Shown here piece by piece: positions 1 to 9,122 of a DNA stretch of 64,000 nucleotides. The translations under genes and the position numbers were made by a program. The first letter of the stretch is position 1, and every line of letters starts with the position of its first letter. The notes under the pieces were generated by a model. The model saw nothing but the letters and a program-made list of their open reading frames with translations, searched no databases and was not told where the DNA came from. The DNA is taken from contig NZ_BMMB01000005.1 in assembly GCF_014645615.1 (NCBI RefSeq), forward strand, positions 434,001 to 498,000, written 5' to 3'. The DNA comes from Paenibacillus hunanensis (GTDB lineage: Bacteria; Bacillota; Bacilli; Paenibacillales; Paenibacillaceae).

Positions 1-1895
1 GGCTGTTCCATTGTCAGCTTCTGGTCTGCCGCAGGAGTGACAACTGGATTACCATTGACCGTCACTTTAAATGTCGTATTCACACGTTTACCTCTACCAT
101 CATTGGCAGCGACGGTGATCGTAGCTGTACCTGCGGATAGCATGCTGATGGTCAGTTTTCCACTACTCACGGCTGTCTTCGCAATGAGTGACTTGGATGA
201 GGATGCCGAATAGGTCAGTGTATCTCCATCTGGATCACTAAAATAACTGTTCAGGTCGATAATTCGATTGGCACTTTGCTCGGTCGCAACGATATCCTTG
301 AGCGAGCTGGTCAATACCGGAGCACGGTTGCTGGAGCTGGAAGAACCGGAGCTTACTGGCCCTGTCGTCGTTCCTGGCGAACCTGTGGTCGTGGTACTGG
401 ATAGGCCTGTCACATTGCTCGTAGCTACGCCTGTCGCTAGCGACAGATTGCTCACCTGTGTCGTGGAGCTTACGTTGACGAGTGCGGAAGGATTCGTCAC
501 CTGTAAGGTCTGCACAGCTCCCGTTGTATTCACCGCGACCGAGCCTGATCCGCTAACCGTCAGCTGAGAGATCGAGCTATTGCCCGTTAGCTGTGTCGGT
601 TGACTACTATTCACACTAAGATTGGTGACATTGCCCTGTAGCTGCACAGTGCTGGCACCATTATTTATATTTACAAGCGGCAGTGTAGCACCTGACTGAA
701 TATTCGCATTGGCATTCACGTTGACGGTGGAGACGACAGAATTAGAGTCCATCACGACGTGCACATCCTGCTTGCTCACATTCACATCATTTAGCACGGC
801 ACTATTAAAGACGACCGTATTATCGTCCCCGCCCTTCACACTCGTTGTGCCCTCAACCTGAAGGCCTTCAGAATAAAAGTCATTCTTCACACTATCCGCA
901 ATCGTCAGTTTCCCTTGAATATGAGCATTCAACAGGGAGGTATAATCCCCTCCTACCGTTACATCTCCATGAATGAGCGTCTCTCCTGCATCCAGCTTGA
1001 GATTACCACTGAATTCGGCAGCGCCTGCTGTAGCAGCTTGACCCGCAGCATGTAGATGCAAGGAGCGAATTGCCGTGATCGTACGTTCACTCGTATCGAA
1101 CGTGATCTCTGCGTCATGCAGAGCTGCTGCATTACGATCATTCAGTAGCCCTTTGACATCCTGTCCAAGCTCGTAGGTGATGCCATTCAGCTGCACCTGC
1201 TGATCCGATACCTTTTGCACGGTAGAGGTGCGTTGCTGTGGGAATAACGCGGATAACAGAATGCTTGTCGCATCGGCACGATTTACAGCCGTCTTCGGCT
1301 GTAGCTTGCCACTGAATTCGCTTAATAGCTCATGTTGAGAAGCCGCTATAAGCGAAGGCGTAGCCCACGCACTTGCACCATTCCACTGCGAAGGGAGCTT
1401 CGTATTCGCATCGATCTGTAGATCAATATGAGCGATACGCACAGCCAGTGCAACTAGCTCCTGTACGGTTACCGAATCCTGTGGACGGAAGCGTCCATCG
1501 CGATCTCCTTGCATCAAGCCAGCCTGCTTTACCGCTTCGATAGCAGGTAAGCTCCATGCGGATACTGCAACATCATGGAACGAGGATTGCGCTGGTGCAG
1601 TTACAGGCAGATGGAGCGCCTGCACAAGTAATGCCGCTAGCTCCTGACGACTTAGCGCTGCCTGCGGACGAAAATGCCCATCCGGTGCGCCTTGAATTAA
1701 TCCCACGGCAAGCGCACGTTGGAGCTGCTCCTGCTGTGCAGAAGATAGTCCACCAATGTCTGTTAGCTTCGATGCTGCTGGTATTGCTTGCTGTGTAGCC
1801 GGAGCAGCATCTGCCACGATAGGGATGGGTAAGGAGGGAATCGCTACCAATAATGCAGCAGCAACTTTAAGCGCGATCGATGTACTTTTTTTCAT
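1..1895 (-). CDS. SLH-domain surface protein, C-terminus outside window
   Basis: This is a secreted, wall-anchored surface protein read from the ATG at 1895 to beyond the left edge (about 631 residues visible). The start follows a GGAAGGG-like ribosome site. Residues 1-30 form a signal peptide (Lys-Lys, hydrophobic core, Ala-rich end). Three S-layer homology repeats follow, at about residues 40-95, 100-155 and 165-215; they carry GxxDGxFRP-type motifs and normally bind pyruvylated wall polymer. The next 300 residues are rich in Val, Asn, Ser and Thr with regular beta-strand spacing (GDVTVGGDYTSLLN style), like a parallel beta-helix. A Ser/Thr/Gly linker then leads to a cadherin- or Ig-like segment with the calcium-type motif SDPDGDTLTYS near residue 540. 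Only the SLH anchoring role is secure; the function of the remainder is not known. Confidence 0.85.
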   Translation of the reverse strand, partial: MKKSTSIALKVAAALLVAIPSLPIPIVADAAPATQQAIPAASKLTDIGGLSSAQQEQLQRALAVGLIQGAPDGHFRPQAALSRQELAALLVQALHLPVTAPAQSSFHDVAVSAWSLPAIEAVKQAGLMQGDRDGRFRPQDSVTVQELVALAVRIAHIDLQIDANTKLPSQWNGASAWATPSLIAASQHELLSEFSGKLQPKTAVNRADATSILLSALFPQQRTSTVQKVSDQQVQLNGITYELGQDVKGLLNDRNAAALHDAEITFDTSERTITAIRSLHLHAAGQAATAGAAEFSGNLKLDAGETLIHGDVTVGGDYTSLLNAHIQGKLTIADSVKNDFYSEGLQVEGTTSVKGGDDNTVVFNSAVLNDVNVSKQDVHVVMDSNSVVSTVNVNANANIQSGATLPLVNINNGASTVQLQGNVTNLSVNSSQPTQLTGNSSISQLTVSGSGSVAVNTTGAVQTLQVTNPSALVNVSSTTQVSNLSLATGVATSNVTGLSSTTTTGSPGTTTGPVSSGSSSSSNRAPVLTSSLKDIVATEQSANRIIDLNSYFSDPDGDTLTYSASSSKSLIAKTAVSSGKLTISMLSAGTATITVAANDGRGKRVNTTFKVTVNGNPVVTPAADQKLTMEQ

Positions 1896-1958
1896 GAATA
1901 GATCCAGCCCTTCCAGAGGAATAAAATGCGTAAAAGCGAAGTGGTCTATCCGAATCGC

Positions 1959-1996
1959 CATTCCGAATGCACGCTAAAAACTCTGCATTCGGAATG
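1959..1996 (-). promoter_or_regulatory. Perfect 13-bp hairpin in the SLH gene leader
   Basis: CATTCCGAATGCA (1959-1971) pairs exactly with TGCATTCGGAATG (1984-1996) across a 12-nt loop. It lies about 65 nt upstream of the SLH start codon and has no U-run, so it is not a terminator. A leader mRNA-stability stem or a protein operator are both possible. Confidence 0.5.
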
Positions 1997-2326
1997 ACCT
2001 GAATAGAGAGGGTCAATCTATATATTCTGGTGAATCATGATATCTCAATTGCACCATGTGGATTCCTTAGATCCTGTATAACAGCATGCCGTATTTCCGT
2101 GTTCCCACTCAGGGAATACACACATTATCGGACGATAAAGCTTAATAAATAAGTGATTTCTTATGAGATAAAACAAAATTTTTTCGGAAAATAGAAAAAC
2201 TACTGTTAGCGGAATATCATTTTTAGATAATGCTTCCATCGTTGGTAATTTGTATACAATTTATTCACACAGCAAGCTCCTTATTGCGAAAAGAGTTTTA
2301 TAGTAGCTAATGACAAAAGGCTCTGC

Positions 2327-2375
2327 ACGCTGTAACCGATACGGGATATCCCTCGATTACCTCATGCAGAGCCTT
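2327..2375 (-). terminator. Terminator of the isomerase-like gene
   Basis: Arms AAGGCTCTGCA and TGCAGAGCCTT (11 bp) enclose a long loop that contains the small palindrome GGGATATCCC. Read on the reverse strand the stem is followed by a TTTTGT stretch, 55 nt after the stop codon at 2430. Confidence 0.65.
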
Positions 2376-2429
2376 ATATTCGAATATCGATCTTAAAATG
2401 GAGTATCCATCATCGATTCAACGCTTAGC

Positions 2430-3224
2430 CTATAGACTCGCCTGCTCCAGACTCAGATTATCGAAAAAGCGTGCACTCTCCACCATCGGGGTGCAATCGA
2501 TATGCCCACCCTCCAGATTAATTTCAAAAATATATTCTTTCCCCTGTACATAGGACTTGACCATCTTCCAATCGATCAGTCCCTGTCCCAGCGGCAACGA
2601 ATCATGGAATTGTCCCATGCTGTCCACCAGATGATAGTATATCGCGTAAGGTGCCGTACGCTCTAACACCTCACGCAGGCGATCATTATCGCCGCGGAAG
2701 CTAATAAATGTATGACTCACGTCCACATTCACCGGAAGCTTGAGGGGCACGATCACTTCATCAATCAGGTACGGATTCGCATAGCAGAATAGCCCTTCCG
2801 TCGAATCCTCCCATAACAGAAAATCACGACCATAGCTCAAAATCTCATCGATCTCCTGACGTAGCGCAATCGTACGCTCGCGCGATATCTCATCATTATC
2901 ACTATGCAAATAATTAGCATGAATGACACACTGACTGCCTTCCTCCTGACAGATGCGCACAAGCTGCTGCGTCGACTCACGGTAAAAGCGATACATGCCC
3001 GGCTCTGTACTCATAATATCCAGATACTTGCCATCGTAACGACTCGGATGGTGTAAATACACACGGATGCCGCGCTGCTTCAACTCACGAATACGTTCAC
3101 GAATGAGCGACTCCTGTTGCAGGTCATCGGTTCGCAAGTATAGCTCGATAATTTCCGGATCATATTGTAGACGGTTATCCAGACTTGCACGATCCAGACT
3201 GCTTTTCAAACGTATGTTATTCAT
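2430..3224 (-). CDS. Sugar isomerase/epimerase-like TIM-barrel protein
   Basis: 264 residues. The ATG at 3224 is chosen over the longer frame (to 3350) because a GAGGAG site lies just upstream of it and the following MNNIRL is a natural N-terminus. The fold appears to be the xylose isomerase-like/AP endonuclease 2 TIM barrel: repeated strand-helix units, with HHPSRYDGKYLDI, CVIHANYLHSDND, LLWEDSTEG, VDVSHTFISF and EINLEGGHID supplying His, Asp and Glu at strand ends, where this family places its metal ligands. The substrate is unknown. It is a single-gene unit with its own terminator. Confidence 0.6.
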   Translation of the reverse strand: MNNIRLKSSLDRASLDNRLQYDPEIIELYLRTDDLQQESLIRERIRELKQRGIRVYLHHPSRYDGKYLDIMSTEPGMYRFYRESTQQLVRICQEEGSQCVIHANYLHSDNDEISRERTIALRQEIDEILSYGRDFLLWEDSTEGLFCYANPYLIDEVIVPLKLPVNVDVSHTFISFRGDNDRLREVLERTAPYAIYYHLVDSMGQFHDSLPLGQGLIDWKMVKSYVQGKEYIFEINLEGGHIDCTPMVESARFFDNLSLEQASL

Positions 3225-3370
3225 CGTCCCACTCCTCTTCTCTACTTCCGGCACCACTCTATCTCTATTTGGAATACCTACGTAGTCTGCCTTTCGTTTA
3301 GCATAGCAGACATTTATTAATAAACGATGAAAATATCGCTCCAAATTCAATTAATCTTGGACTTAATAGT

Positions 3371-4234
3371 TCAAAGCTGACCGTTGCTCACGCTAAATGT
3401 GTCGCCGCCTGTCAGACTACCGGATTCAAACCCTTTATAAAACCAGCGCTTCCGCTGCTCGGACGTTCCATGCGTAAAGCTATCCGGCACGACATAGCCG
3501 CGTGTACGTTGCTGAATCGTATCATCCCCAACCGCACTTGCCGCTGTGAGTGCTTCCTCCAGATCGCCCTGCTCCAGCAGATTCTTCCCCTGCTCATAAT
3601 GCGCCCATACCCCGGCATAATAATCTGCCTGTAGCTCCAAACGCACCTGGTACTTCGTATTGAACTGCTGCTCACTGAGCTGCTGACGATACGGCTCCAG
3701 CTTATCCATCGTCCCTAGCAGATTCTGCACATGGTGACCGACTTCATGCGCAACGACATAGGCCATCGCAAAATCCCCTGGCGCCTGAAATTGCTGCTTT
3801 AGCTCATCATAAAAGCTTAGATCAATATACAGCTTCTCATCACCGGGACAATAAAAAGGCCCGACCGCCGAGCTTGCCATCCCACACGCAGACTTGACGC
3901 TACCGCTATACAGCACCAGCGTCGGATTCGTATACGTCAGCCCCTGTTGCCGAAATACATCGCCCCATACTTCCTCCGTATCCGCCAGCACGACCGATAC
4001 AAAGTCTGCCAGTTCTTCCTCCTGCGCGGTTCCCTGATAATTGCCTGCCGTCTGCGTCGTCGTCCCCGAACCTATATCGCCTAACAAGCTAGACGGATTC
4101 CCACCTAGCAAAATGACAATAATAACTACAATAATCCCACCAATACCGCCACCTACCAGCGTCTTACCACCCATGCCTCCGCTGCCCCGTCGATCCTCTA
4201 CATTATTACTGCCCCGTCTCCCTTGCCACCTCAT
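3371..4234 (-). CDS. Membrane-anchored neutral zinc metallopeptidase (YpfJ family)
   Basis: 287 residues. An Arg/Gly-rich N-terminal tail (residues 1-25) precedes one transmembrane helix at about 30-45 (GGIGGIIVVIIVILLGG), so the catalytic part should lie outside the membrane. The zinc-binding HExxH motif is present as HEVGHH, with a downstream QADYYAGVWAH stretch supplying the likely third ligand Asp/Glu; both are typical of Pfam Zn_peptidase (PF04228; YpfJ/KPN_02809). Family features such as the FYCPGDEKLYIDLSFYDEL segment are also intact. The physiological substrate of this family is not established. It is transcribed alone, and no strong terminator was seen in the short gap before the next gene. 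Confidence 0.85.
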   Translation of the reverse strand: MRWQGRRGSNNVEDRRGSGGMGGKTLVGGGIGGIIVVIIVILLGGNPSSLLGDIGSGTTTQTAGNYQGTAQEEELADFVSVVLADTEEVWGDVFRQQGLTYTNPTLVLYSGSVKSACGMASSAVGPFYCPGDEKLYIDLSFYDELKQQFQAPGDFAMAYVVAHEVGHHVQNLLGTMDKLEPYRQQLSEQQFNTKYQVRLELQADYYAGVWAHYEQGKNLLEQGDLEEALTAASAVGDDTIQQRTRGYVVPDSFTHGTSEQRKRWFYKGFESGSLTGGDTFSVSNGQL

Positions 4235-4343
4235 CCGGTCGCCTCCTTATCTTTTCTCTTGCTGTGTATGATTTAAATGTTCTTGTCGCTTGATTGGTAG
4301 ATTGCTTTAGACGATCTGCTCTGGTTTTCTAGATCATCCACTT

Positions 4344-4457
4344 CAGCCCGGCAACATGCCAACGACCTCCGGTTAAGCCGGGATACTTTGAATGGGGGAA
4401 AGATGGCGTATCCCGGCTTAAAGGTCGGTCTTTTGGCATCGTTCCCGGTCTTCCGTT
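4344..4457. repeat. Palindromic intergenic repeat, copy 1
   Basis: A large imperfect palindrome. Its perfect core arms are at 4373-4386 and 4418-4431 around a 31-nt loop; flanking arms (GACC/GGTC, ATGCC/GGCAT) extend the stem. A second copy in the opposite orientation is at 24854-24967. The core arms differ by a compensatory change (G-C at 4382/4422 versus A-T at 24899/24930). It sits in a 595-bp gap between two divergent genes, and nothing else in this gap is recognisable. Confidence 0.8.
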
Positions 4458-4829
4458 CTGTAAAAGTTGAGGTTACGTGCTCTTTGGTGAAAAGCGTTCA
4501 GTGCTCCATTGCTTTTAGTGTTCCGATCATAGATAAATCTCAAGATGATGTACGATAAAGCACCTCACAAATCATGAACTCTAGCACGAAAGCTCAACCT
4601 CCACATGTTCATCTAAAATAATGTACCCGCAACCATAACCACGAGAAACTACTCCTTTTAAGTGTGTAAACCTAATCGTCCAGCCAGACAGCAAGGTTTG
4701 CCGTCAAATGAATACGTTTAAGGTATTAGCAACGTGCCGGATGACTTGCATTCATGGTGACGGTAAGGGAGAACGTGATGCTGTCGCAGATGTGCAGCAG
4801 GATGGACGATTATGACAATGGAGGCGATT

Positions 4830-5690
4830 ATGATGGGTAGATATATACAGGTTGAGGATGGCGTGAAGCTTTTTGTACAGGATCTGGGTGAAGGGATTCC
4901 GGTTATTTTCTTGCATGGCTGGCCTGCGAATCAGCTGATGTTTGAATATCAATTTTCCAGACTGCCAATGAACGGGTATCGCTGTATCGGGATCGATTTC
5001 CGTGGATTTGGTAAATCGGATGCGCCATGGGATGGCTATACGTATGATCGGATGGCAGACGATGTGCGCGCGGTGATCGATGAGCTGGGACTGGAAAATG
5101 CAGTGTTGGTTGGCTTCTCGATGGGTGGCGCGATTGCGATTCGTTATATGGCGCGTCATCAGGGTCATGGTATCGCCCAGCTTGCACTGATGGGTGCGGC
5201 GGCTCCTGTGTTTGTGAAGCGTCCAGATTTTGATTATGGGTTGATGACAGCAGATGACTTTACAGAGAATATGATCGAAGCAACGTATGAGGATCGTCCG
5301 AAGATGCTGAGTAAATTTGGTTTGGAATTTACACACAGCAAGAAGAGAGCAGGCATGATGATGTGGCTCGAAACGCTCTGTCTGCAAGCTTCCCATCACG
5401 GAACGATCAAGGCAGCCATCGCCTTACGCGATGAGGATCTGCGCGGCGATCTGTCCGCTGTGACCGTGCCAACGGTTATTTTCCAGGGCATGAAGGATAA
5501 AATCTGCGATCCGCAGTTTGCCCAGCTGTTGAGTGAAGCGATTACCGATGCGCGTGTGGTGCCATTTGAGCATAGCGGGCATGCGATGATGTTTGATGAA
5601 ATGGATAAATTTAATAAGGAGCTGCTATTGTTCCTTGATCAGATGGCAGCAACGAATCAGATTCCACGCCCAGCGAGTCAGAATCTGTAA
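4830..5690 (+). CDS. Alpha/beta hydrolase
   Basis: 286 residues. The start at 4830 (tandem ATG ATG) follows GGAGG with 5-8 nt spacing, so an in-frame ATG 18 nt upstream is not used here. The protein has the alpha/beta hydrolase order: oxyanion segment FLHGWPAN (about 28-34), nucleophile elbow GFSMGG with Ser97, acid near MKDKICDPQ, and the catalytic His in EHSGHAMMF near the C-terminus. The overall pattern (VxFLHGxP, RGxGxSD) matches non-haem chloroperoxidase or esterase-like enzymes. No signal peptide is present, so it should be cytoplasmic. The substrate cannot be assigned. It is a single-gene unit ending at a strong terminator. Confidence 0.85.
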   Translation: MMGRYIQVEDGVKLFVQDLGEGIPVIFLHGWPANQLMFEYQFSRLPMNGYRCIGIDFRGFGKSDAPWDGYTYDRMADDVRAVIDELGLENAVLVGFSMGGAIAIRYMARHQGHGIAQLALMGAAAPVFVKRPDFDYGLMTADDFTENMIEATYEDRPKMLSKFGLEFTHSKKRAGMMMWLETLCLQASHHGTIKAAIALRDEDLRGDLSAVTVPTVIFQGMKDKICDPQFAQLLSEAITDARVVPFEHSGHAMMFDEMDKFNKELLLFLDQMAATNQIPRPASQNL

Positions 5691-5786
5691 CGCGTATATC
5701 TGTCGTAGCGCACAGGCTGTGATGGTGGAGTTAGCTATATTAGATGCTTGATGTTGTTATTCATTACGCTATTCCACAGCTTATCT

Positions 5787-5843
5787 AAAAAAGCTCGTCC
5801 TTCGCTCGGATGCTCGATTCCTTGAGAAGAACGAGCTTTTTTT
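5787..5843 (+). terminator. Terminator after the alpha/beta hydrolase
   Basis: Arms of about 11 bp (AAAAGCTCGT at the left, ACGAGCTTTT at the right) end in a T-run. Confidence 0.75.
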
Positions 5844-5932
5844 GTAGTCTTGTATGTAAGTGTTAGGTGTTAGAACAGGCTACGCATTGGAAACTGACTA
5901 CGGCAAGACTAACTATAGCAAGGAGGACGCTT

Positions 5933-6190
5933 ATGAACGAGACGCTGCTCATTCAAACACTATTATTCATTGCATTTGTATTATCTTTTATAACAAATCT
6001 GTACTATTCGAAAAATATGAAAACAATGCAAAAAAAGCTCTTTGAAGCTTATAAAGACAATCCAGAGGTAAAGCAGTACATCCAGCACGATCTACAACAC
6101 GTCTCAACTATTGAAGCCATCAAGCAGCTTCGTGTTAAGTATGGATTCTCTATCGAGGATGCGAAGCGAATGGTGGATATGTATAAATGA
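5933..6190 (+). CDS. Small membrane protein with L7/L12-like C-terminus
   Basis: 85 residues. The ATG at 5933 is preceded by AGGAGG with good spacing; the longer in-frame ATG at 5867 has none. Residues 2-23 form one transmembrane helix. A charged linker follows. The last 30 residues (STIEAIKQLRVKYGFSIEDAK) resemble the ribosomal L7/L12 C-terminal helix-loop-helix (xxIKxxRxxxGxxxxDAKxxV), seen in many small Bacillota proteins of unknown role. It is not itself a ribosomal protein. It shares a bidirectional terminator with the convergent ECF genes. Confidence 0.75.
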   Translation: MNETLLIQTLLFIAFVLSFITNLYYSKNMKTMQKKLFEAYKDNPEVKQYIQHDLQHVSTIEAIKQLRVKYGFSIEDAKRMVDMYK

Positions 6191-6214
6191 TGCACCTAAC
6201 AAAGCTGTACTCTA

Positions 6215-6264
6215 TAAAAAAGCCCTTCACAAGCAGCAGACACCTGCACCTGTAAAGGGCTTTT
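6215..6264. terminator. Bidirectional terminator between convergent units
   Basis: AAAAAGCCCTT pairs with AAGGGCTTTT. T-runs occur on both strands, serving the small membrane protein (+) and ecfT (-). Confidence 0.75.
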
Positions 6265-6297
6265 CCATCATCCTATCCTACCTATCTTCAACCATCA

Positions 6298-7128
6298 TCA
6301 CTTAAAAATATTATAAAACCTCGATCCATCCGCAAATGTAATGACCAGACAGGCCACTGTAATAATCAGAATCATCGCAATCGCAATATAATCGCCCTTT
6401 CGCAGCGGACGGGCGCGATACCATGTGCGTTTCTTACCGCGTCCGAAACCGCGTAGCTCCATCGCGGTGCTGATCTTCTCGATCCGTTCTACACTCGTTA
6501 AAATAAGTGGCAGTAGAATCGACACGACATTTTTCAGACGCTTACCGAACTTTTCCTTACGCGAGATATCGATGCCGCGAGCTTGTGCGGAGAACGATAT
6601 ATTTTGAAAATCCTGCTGAATATCTGGAATATAACGCAGTGCGATAGCAACGGAGTATGCCACTTTATAGCTGACTCCGATTCGGTTCAGTGAAGCGGCG
6701 AACTCACTCGGATCGGTCACGAGCAAAAATAACAACCCGATCGGCACCACCACCGCATATTTCAGCGCCACATTAAACTGGTAAAACAACTGCTCCCATG
6801 TGAGTGTATACCATGCAAACAGATGCACAATATCGTGCCTGGTGCCGTACAGCTCTACCCCATACAGCGGCGAGAACAGAAAGATCGCAATCTGATTCAA
6901 TCCAAAAAAGATCAGGATCAGATACAATACGAACGAATACTGCTTAAACGGCACACGCGATACCGCAAAAATGACAACCGCGATCACAAACATCGCCAGC
7001 AGACAGCGTGTATCGTAAATGATCATCGCTGTCAGCGCCCACAGCACGAAAAATAATAGCTTGCTTGCCCCGGTGAGCCGATGAATCGGTGTATTCTGGT
7101 TCGTATACGTGAGCATCTTCACACTCAT
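6298..7128 (-). CDS. ecfT: ECF transporter transmembrane component EcfT
   Basis: 276 residues. This is the energy-coupling membrane scaffold of an ECF-type vitamin importer. It has several transmembrane helices (about 25-60, 65-85, 105-130, 240-262) and the two cytoplasmic coupling helices typical of EcfT, containing ARG motifs: AQARGIDISRK (about 180-190) and MELRGFGRGKKRTWY (about 218-232). These bind the two ATPase sites. The ATG overlaps the stop of the upstream ATPase gene by 4 bp (ATGA), so translation is coupled and the A and T subunits come from one message. Confidence 0.9.
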   Translation of the reverse strand: MSVKMLTYTNQNTPIHRLTGASKLLFFVLWALTAMIIYDTRCLLAMFVIAVVIFAVSRVPFKQYSFVLYLILIFFGLNQIAIFLFSPLYGVELYGTRHDIVHLFAWYTLTWEQLFYQFNVALKYAVVVPIGLLFLLVTDPSEFAASLNRIGVSYKVAYSVAIALRYIPDIQQDFQNISFSAQARGIDISRKEKFGKRLKNVVSILLPLILTSVERIEKISTAMELRGFGRGKKRTWYRARPLRKGDYIAIAMILIITVACLVITFADGSRFYNIFK

Positions 7129-8831
7129 GGATGACGCAGCCCCCTATCATACGCGATGAATCGTCCGACAAACTCATTCGGCTCCCCTACGCCAGATTTG
7201 ACAGCCAGCGCATGCAGCGAGGTCTGCTTCAGATTGGCGGCAGCGATCGTATCCGGCTGCACCAGCACACGGGATGGGCAATCGTCTGCGATCTTTTTCC
7301 CATCCGCCATTACGACAGCACGCTGTCCATATTCCATCATCAGATGCATATCGTGTGTGATCATAATGATCGTCATTCCCTGACGATTGAGCTGGTTCAG
7401 AAACTCCATCATCTCATTATAATGGCGGAAGTCCTGTCCAGCTGTCGGCTCATCCAGAATCATAATCTCTGGCTCCAGCACAAGGATCGAGGCGATGGTG
7501 ACGCGCTTCTTCTGCCCATAGCTCAGTGCTGAGATTGGCCAGCTACGGAATGGATACAATCCGCACACCTTGAGCACCTCATGCACTCGCTCACGAATGG
7601 TATCCTCATGCACACCACGTGTACGCAGTCCGAGTGCCACCTCATCATATAGTAGCGGCTTGGACAGCATATGATTCGGATTTTGCATCACAAAGCCGAT
7701 ATGCTCGGCACGCTCCTTGATCGTATCACCGCTCAGATCACGTCCATTGAATACAATGCGCCCTGCACTCGGACGGTAAAAGCCGCAAATCAGCTTGGAG
7801 ATCGTCGATTTGCCTGCGCCATTACGTCCTGCAATACAGACAATCTCCCCTTTTCCGATCTGGAATGATACATCATGCAAAATGGGCTTACCAGCCTCAT
7901 AACCAAAGGATACATGCTCCACCTCCAGCACCGGATGCTCGCTCACTGGAAGCTCATCCTGATGCACACAGTTGTACCACTGCTGTAGCGGCTGAATGCA
8001 GTTATCCAGCTGGATCGAATCGATATGACCGGGCTGCATCGCGGCTGTAATTTTACAGCCTGCATAATGTAGCGCGTTCAGATACAGTGGCTCTCGAATT
8101 CCCGTTGTACGCAGCAGATCGGTGCAGAGCAGCTCATCTGGTGTCATATCGCCAACAATACGTCCTTCGTTCACAACAATGACGCGATCGACCGGACGCT
8201 CCAGCACCTCCTCCAGACGATGCTCAATGATGACGATCGTTTTGCCTGTTTCCCTGTGAATCCGATCGATCAGCTCCACCGTCATCTGTCCGGTATGCGG
8301 ATCAAGACTGGCTAACGGCTCATCGAATAGTAAAATGTCTGCATCGCTGACCAGCACCCCTGCCAGCGTCGTCTTCTGCTTTTGCCCACCGGAGAGCGAG
8401 TGTGGCGAGGCTTCCAGAAAATCAGTAAATTCGACCGTATCCGCTGCCTCAAATACACGCTTGATCATATCCGCCTGCGGTACAGCGTCATTTTCCAGCT
8501 TGAAGGCAATATCCTCTGCCACCGTCAGTCCGACAAACTGTCCGTCCGGGTCTTGCATGACCGTACCGACCTCATCGGATAGTAGCGTAATGCCCTGATC
8601 GCTAATCGTCTCGCCGGCGATGCGTAATGTACCGCTACGCTCACCCTCATACATAAATGGAATCAAGCCATTTATACAATGCGCCAGTGTACTTTTACCT
8701 GAACCGGATGGGCCGACGATCAGCACCTTTTCGCCTTCATAGATCGTCAGATTCACCTCATGCAGGGTCGGCTCTGACTGCGCACGATATTGGAAGCTAA
8801 AATTCTGAAATTCAATAACTGGTTTCTTCAT
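7125..8831 (-). CDS. ECF transporter fused double ATPase
   Basis: 568 residues. The start is at 8831, behind a GAAGGAAGGA site; the frame is open to 8909 but lacks a better site. Two ABC domains are fused. Domain 1 (residues 1-270) has Walker A GPSGSGKST, signature LSGGQKQK and Walker B ILLFDEPLASLDP. Domain 2 (about 310-540) has Walker A GRNGAGKST, a variant signature LSYGQKKR and Walker B IMILDEPTAGQD. This is the YkoD-type single-chain equivalent of EcfA1/EcfA2. It powers the EcfT protein encoded just downstream and the S component encoded 290 bp upstream. The second signature has Tyr where Gly is usual, which suggests the two ATP sites are not equivalent. Confidence 0.9.
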   Translation of the reverse strand: MKKPVIEFQNFSFQYRAQSEPTLHEVNLTIYEGEKVLIVGPSGSGKSTLAHCINGLIPFMYEGERSGTLRIAGETISDQGITLLSDEVGTVMQDPDGQFVGLTVAEDIAFKLENDAVPQADMIKRVFEAADTVEFTDFLEASPHSLSGGQKQKTTLAGVLVSDADILLFDEPLASLDPHTGQMTVELIDRIHRETGKTIVIIEHRLEEVLERPVDRVIVVNEGRIVGDMTPDELLCTDLLRTTGIREPLYLNALHYAGCKITAAMQPGHIDSIQLDNCIQPLQQWYNCVHQDELPVSEHPVLEVEHVSFGYEAGKPILHDVSFQIGKGEIVCIAGRNGAGKSTISKLICGFYRPSAGRIVFNGRDLSGDTIKERAEHIGFVMQNPNHMLSKPLLYDEVALGLRTRGVHEDTIRERVHEVLKVCGLYPFRSWPISALSYGQKKRVTIASILVLEPEIMILDEPTAGQDFRHYNEMMEFLNQLNRQGMTIIMITHDMHLMMEYGQRAVVMADGKKIADDCPSRVLVQPDTIAAANLKQTSLHALAVKSGVGEPNEFVGRFIAYDRGLRHP

Positions 8832-8975
8832 GCCTGTCCTTCCTTCTATTGCGGCAACATGCCCGCTTCCCTCGGGAATATCACGGTACATCTGCCATAT
8901 CCGTTCCATCTATCCCCTCAATGTCCTATAAGCCTGTCTTATCTGGCAGACGTATCCTACGCTATCGCTTCAACG

Positions 8976-9003
8976 AAAAAGACCGGTGACACCCACCGGT
9001 CTA
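8976..9003 (-). terminator. Terminator between ECF S gene and A-T genes
   Basis: On the reverse strand AGACCGGTG pairs with CACCGGTCT around a short loop and runs into TTTTT. It lies about 120 nt after the S-component stop and 145 nt before the ATPase start, so it could lower transcription of the energizing module relative to the S component. Confidence 0.75.
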
Positions 9004-9122
9004 TCGCTCTTACTGTACCACTATGCTGCTGCGAGCAGCAAATTCACTTGCTTCCCGATCAACGATCCTATCATTCCTGGAACCTGCCCTGTCGATGTGA
9101 TCATCAATCGATCAAGACTCGA

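Larger units (their letters stand above)
1896..2429. other. Intergenic leader region of the SLH gene
   Basis: No supported gene here. A possible 64-residue reverse-strand frame at 2045-2239 has no ribosome site. The stretch holds a 13-bp hairpin in the SLH leader (1959-1996), a perfect 10-bp palindrome TTGTATACAA at 2250-2259 that could be a GntR-type operator, and the terminator of the gene to the right. Confidence 0.6.

Noticed and set aside
2045-2239. 64-residue reverse-strand reading frame upstream of the SLH gene
   Set aside because: No ribosome site before its ATG, low-complexity hydrophobic content, and it overlaps what looks like the SLH promoter region.
2250-2259. TTGTATACAA palindrome as a GntR operator
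   Set aside because: Only 10 bp and no GntR-family gene nearby; kept as a note in the region entry, not as a claimed site.
4351-4364. Short CCCGGCAAC-like resemblance to part of a SAM riboswitch
   Set aside because: No other S-box motifs surround it; it belongs to the palindromic repeat.
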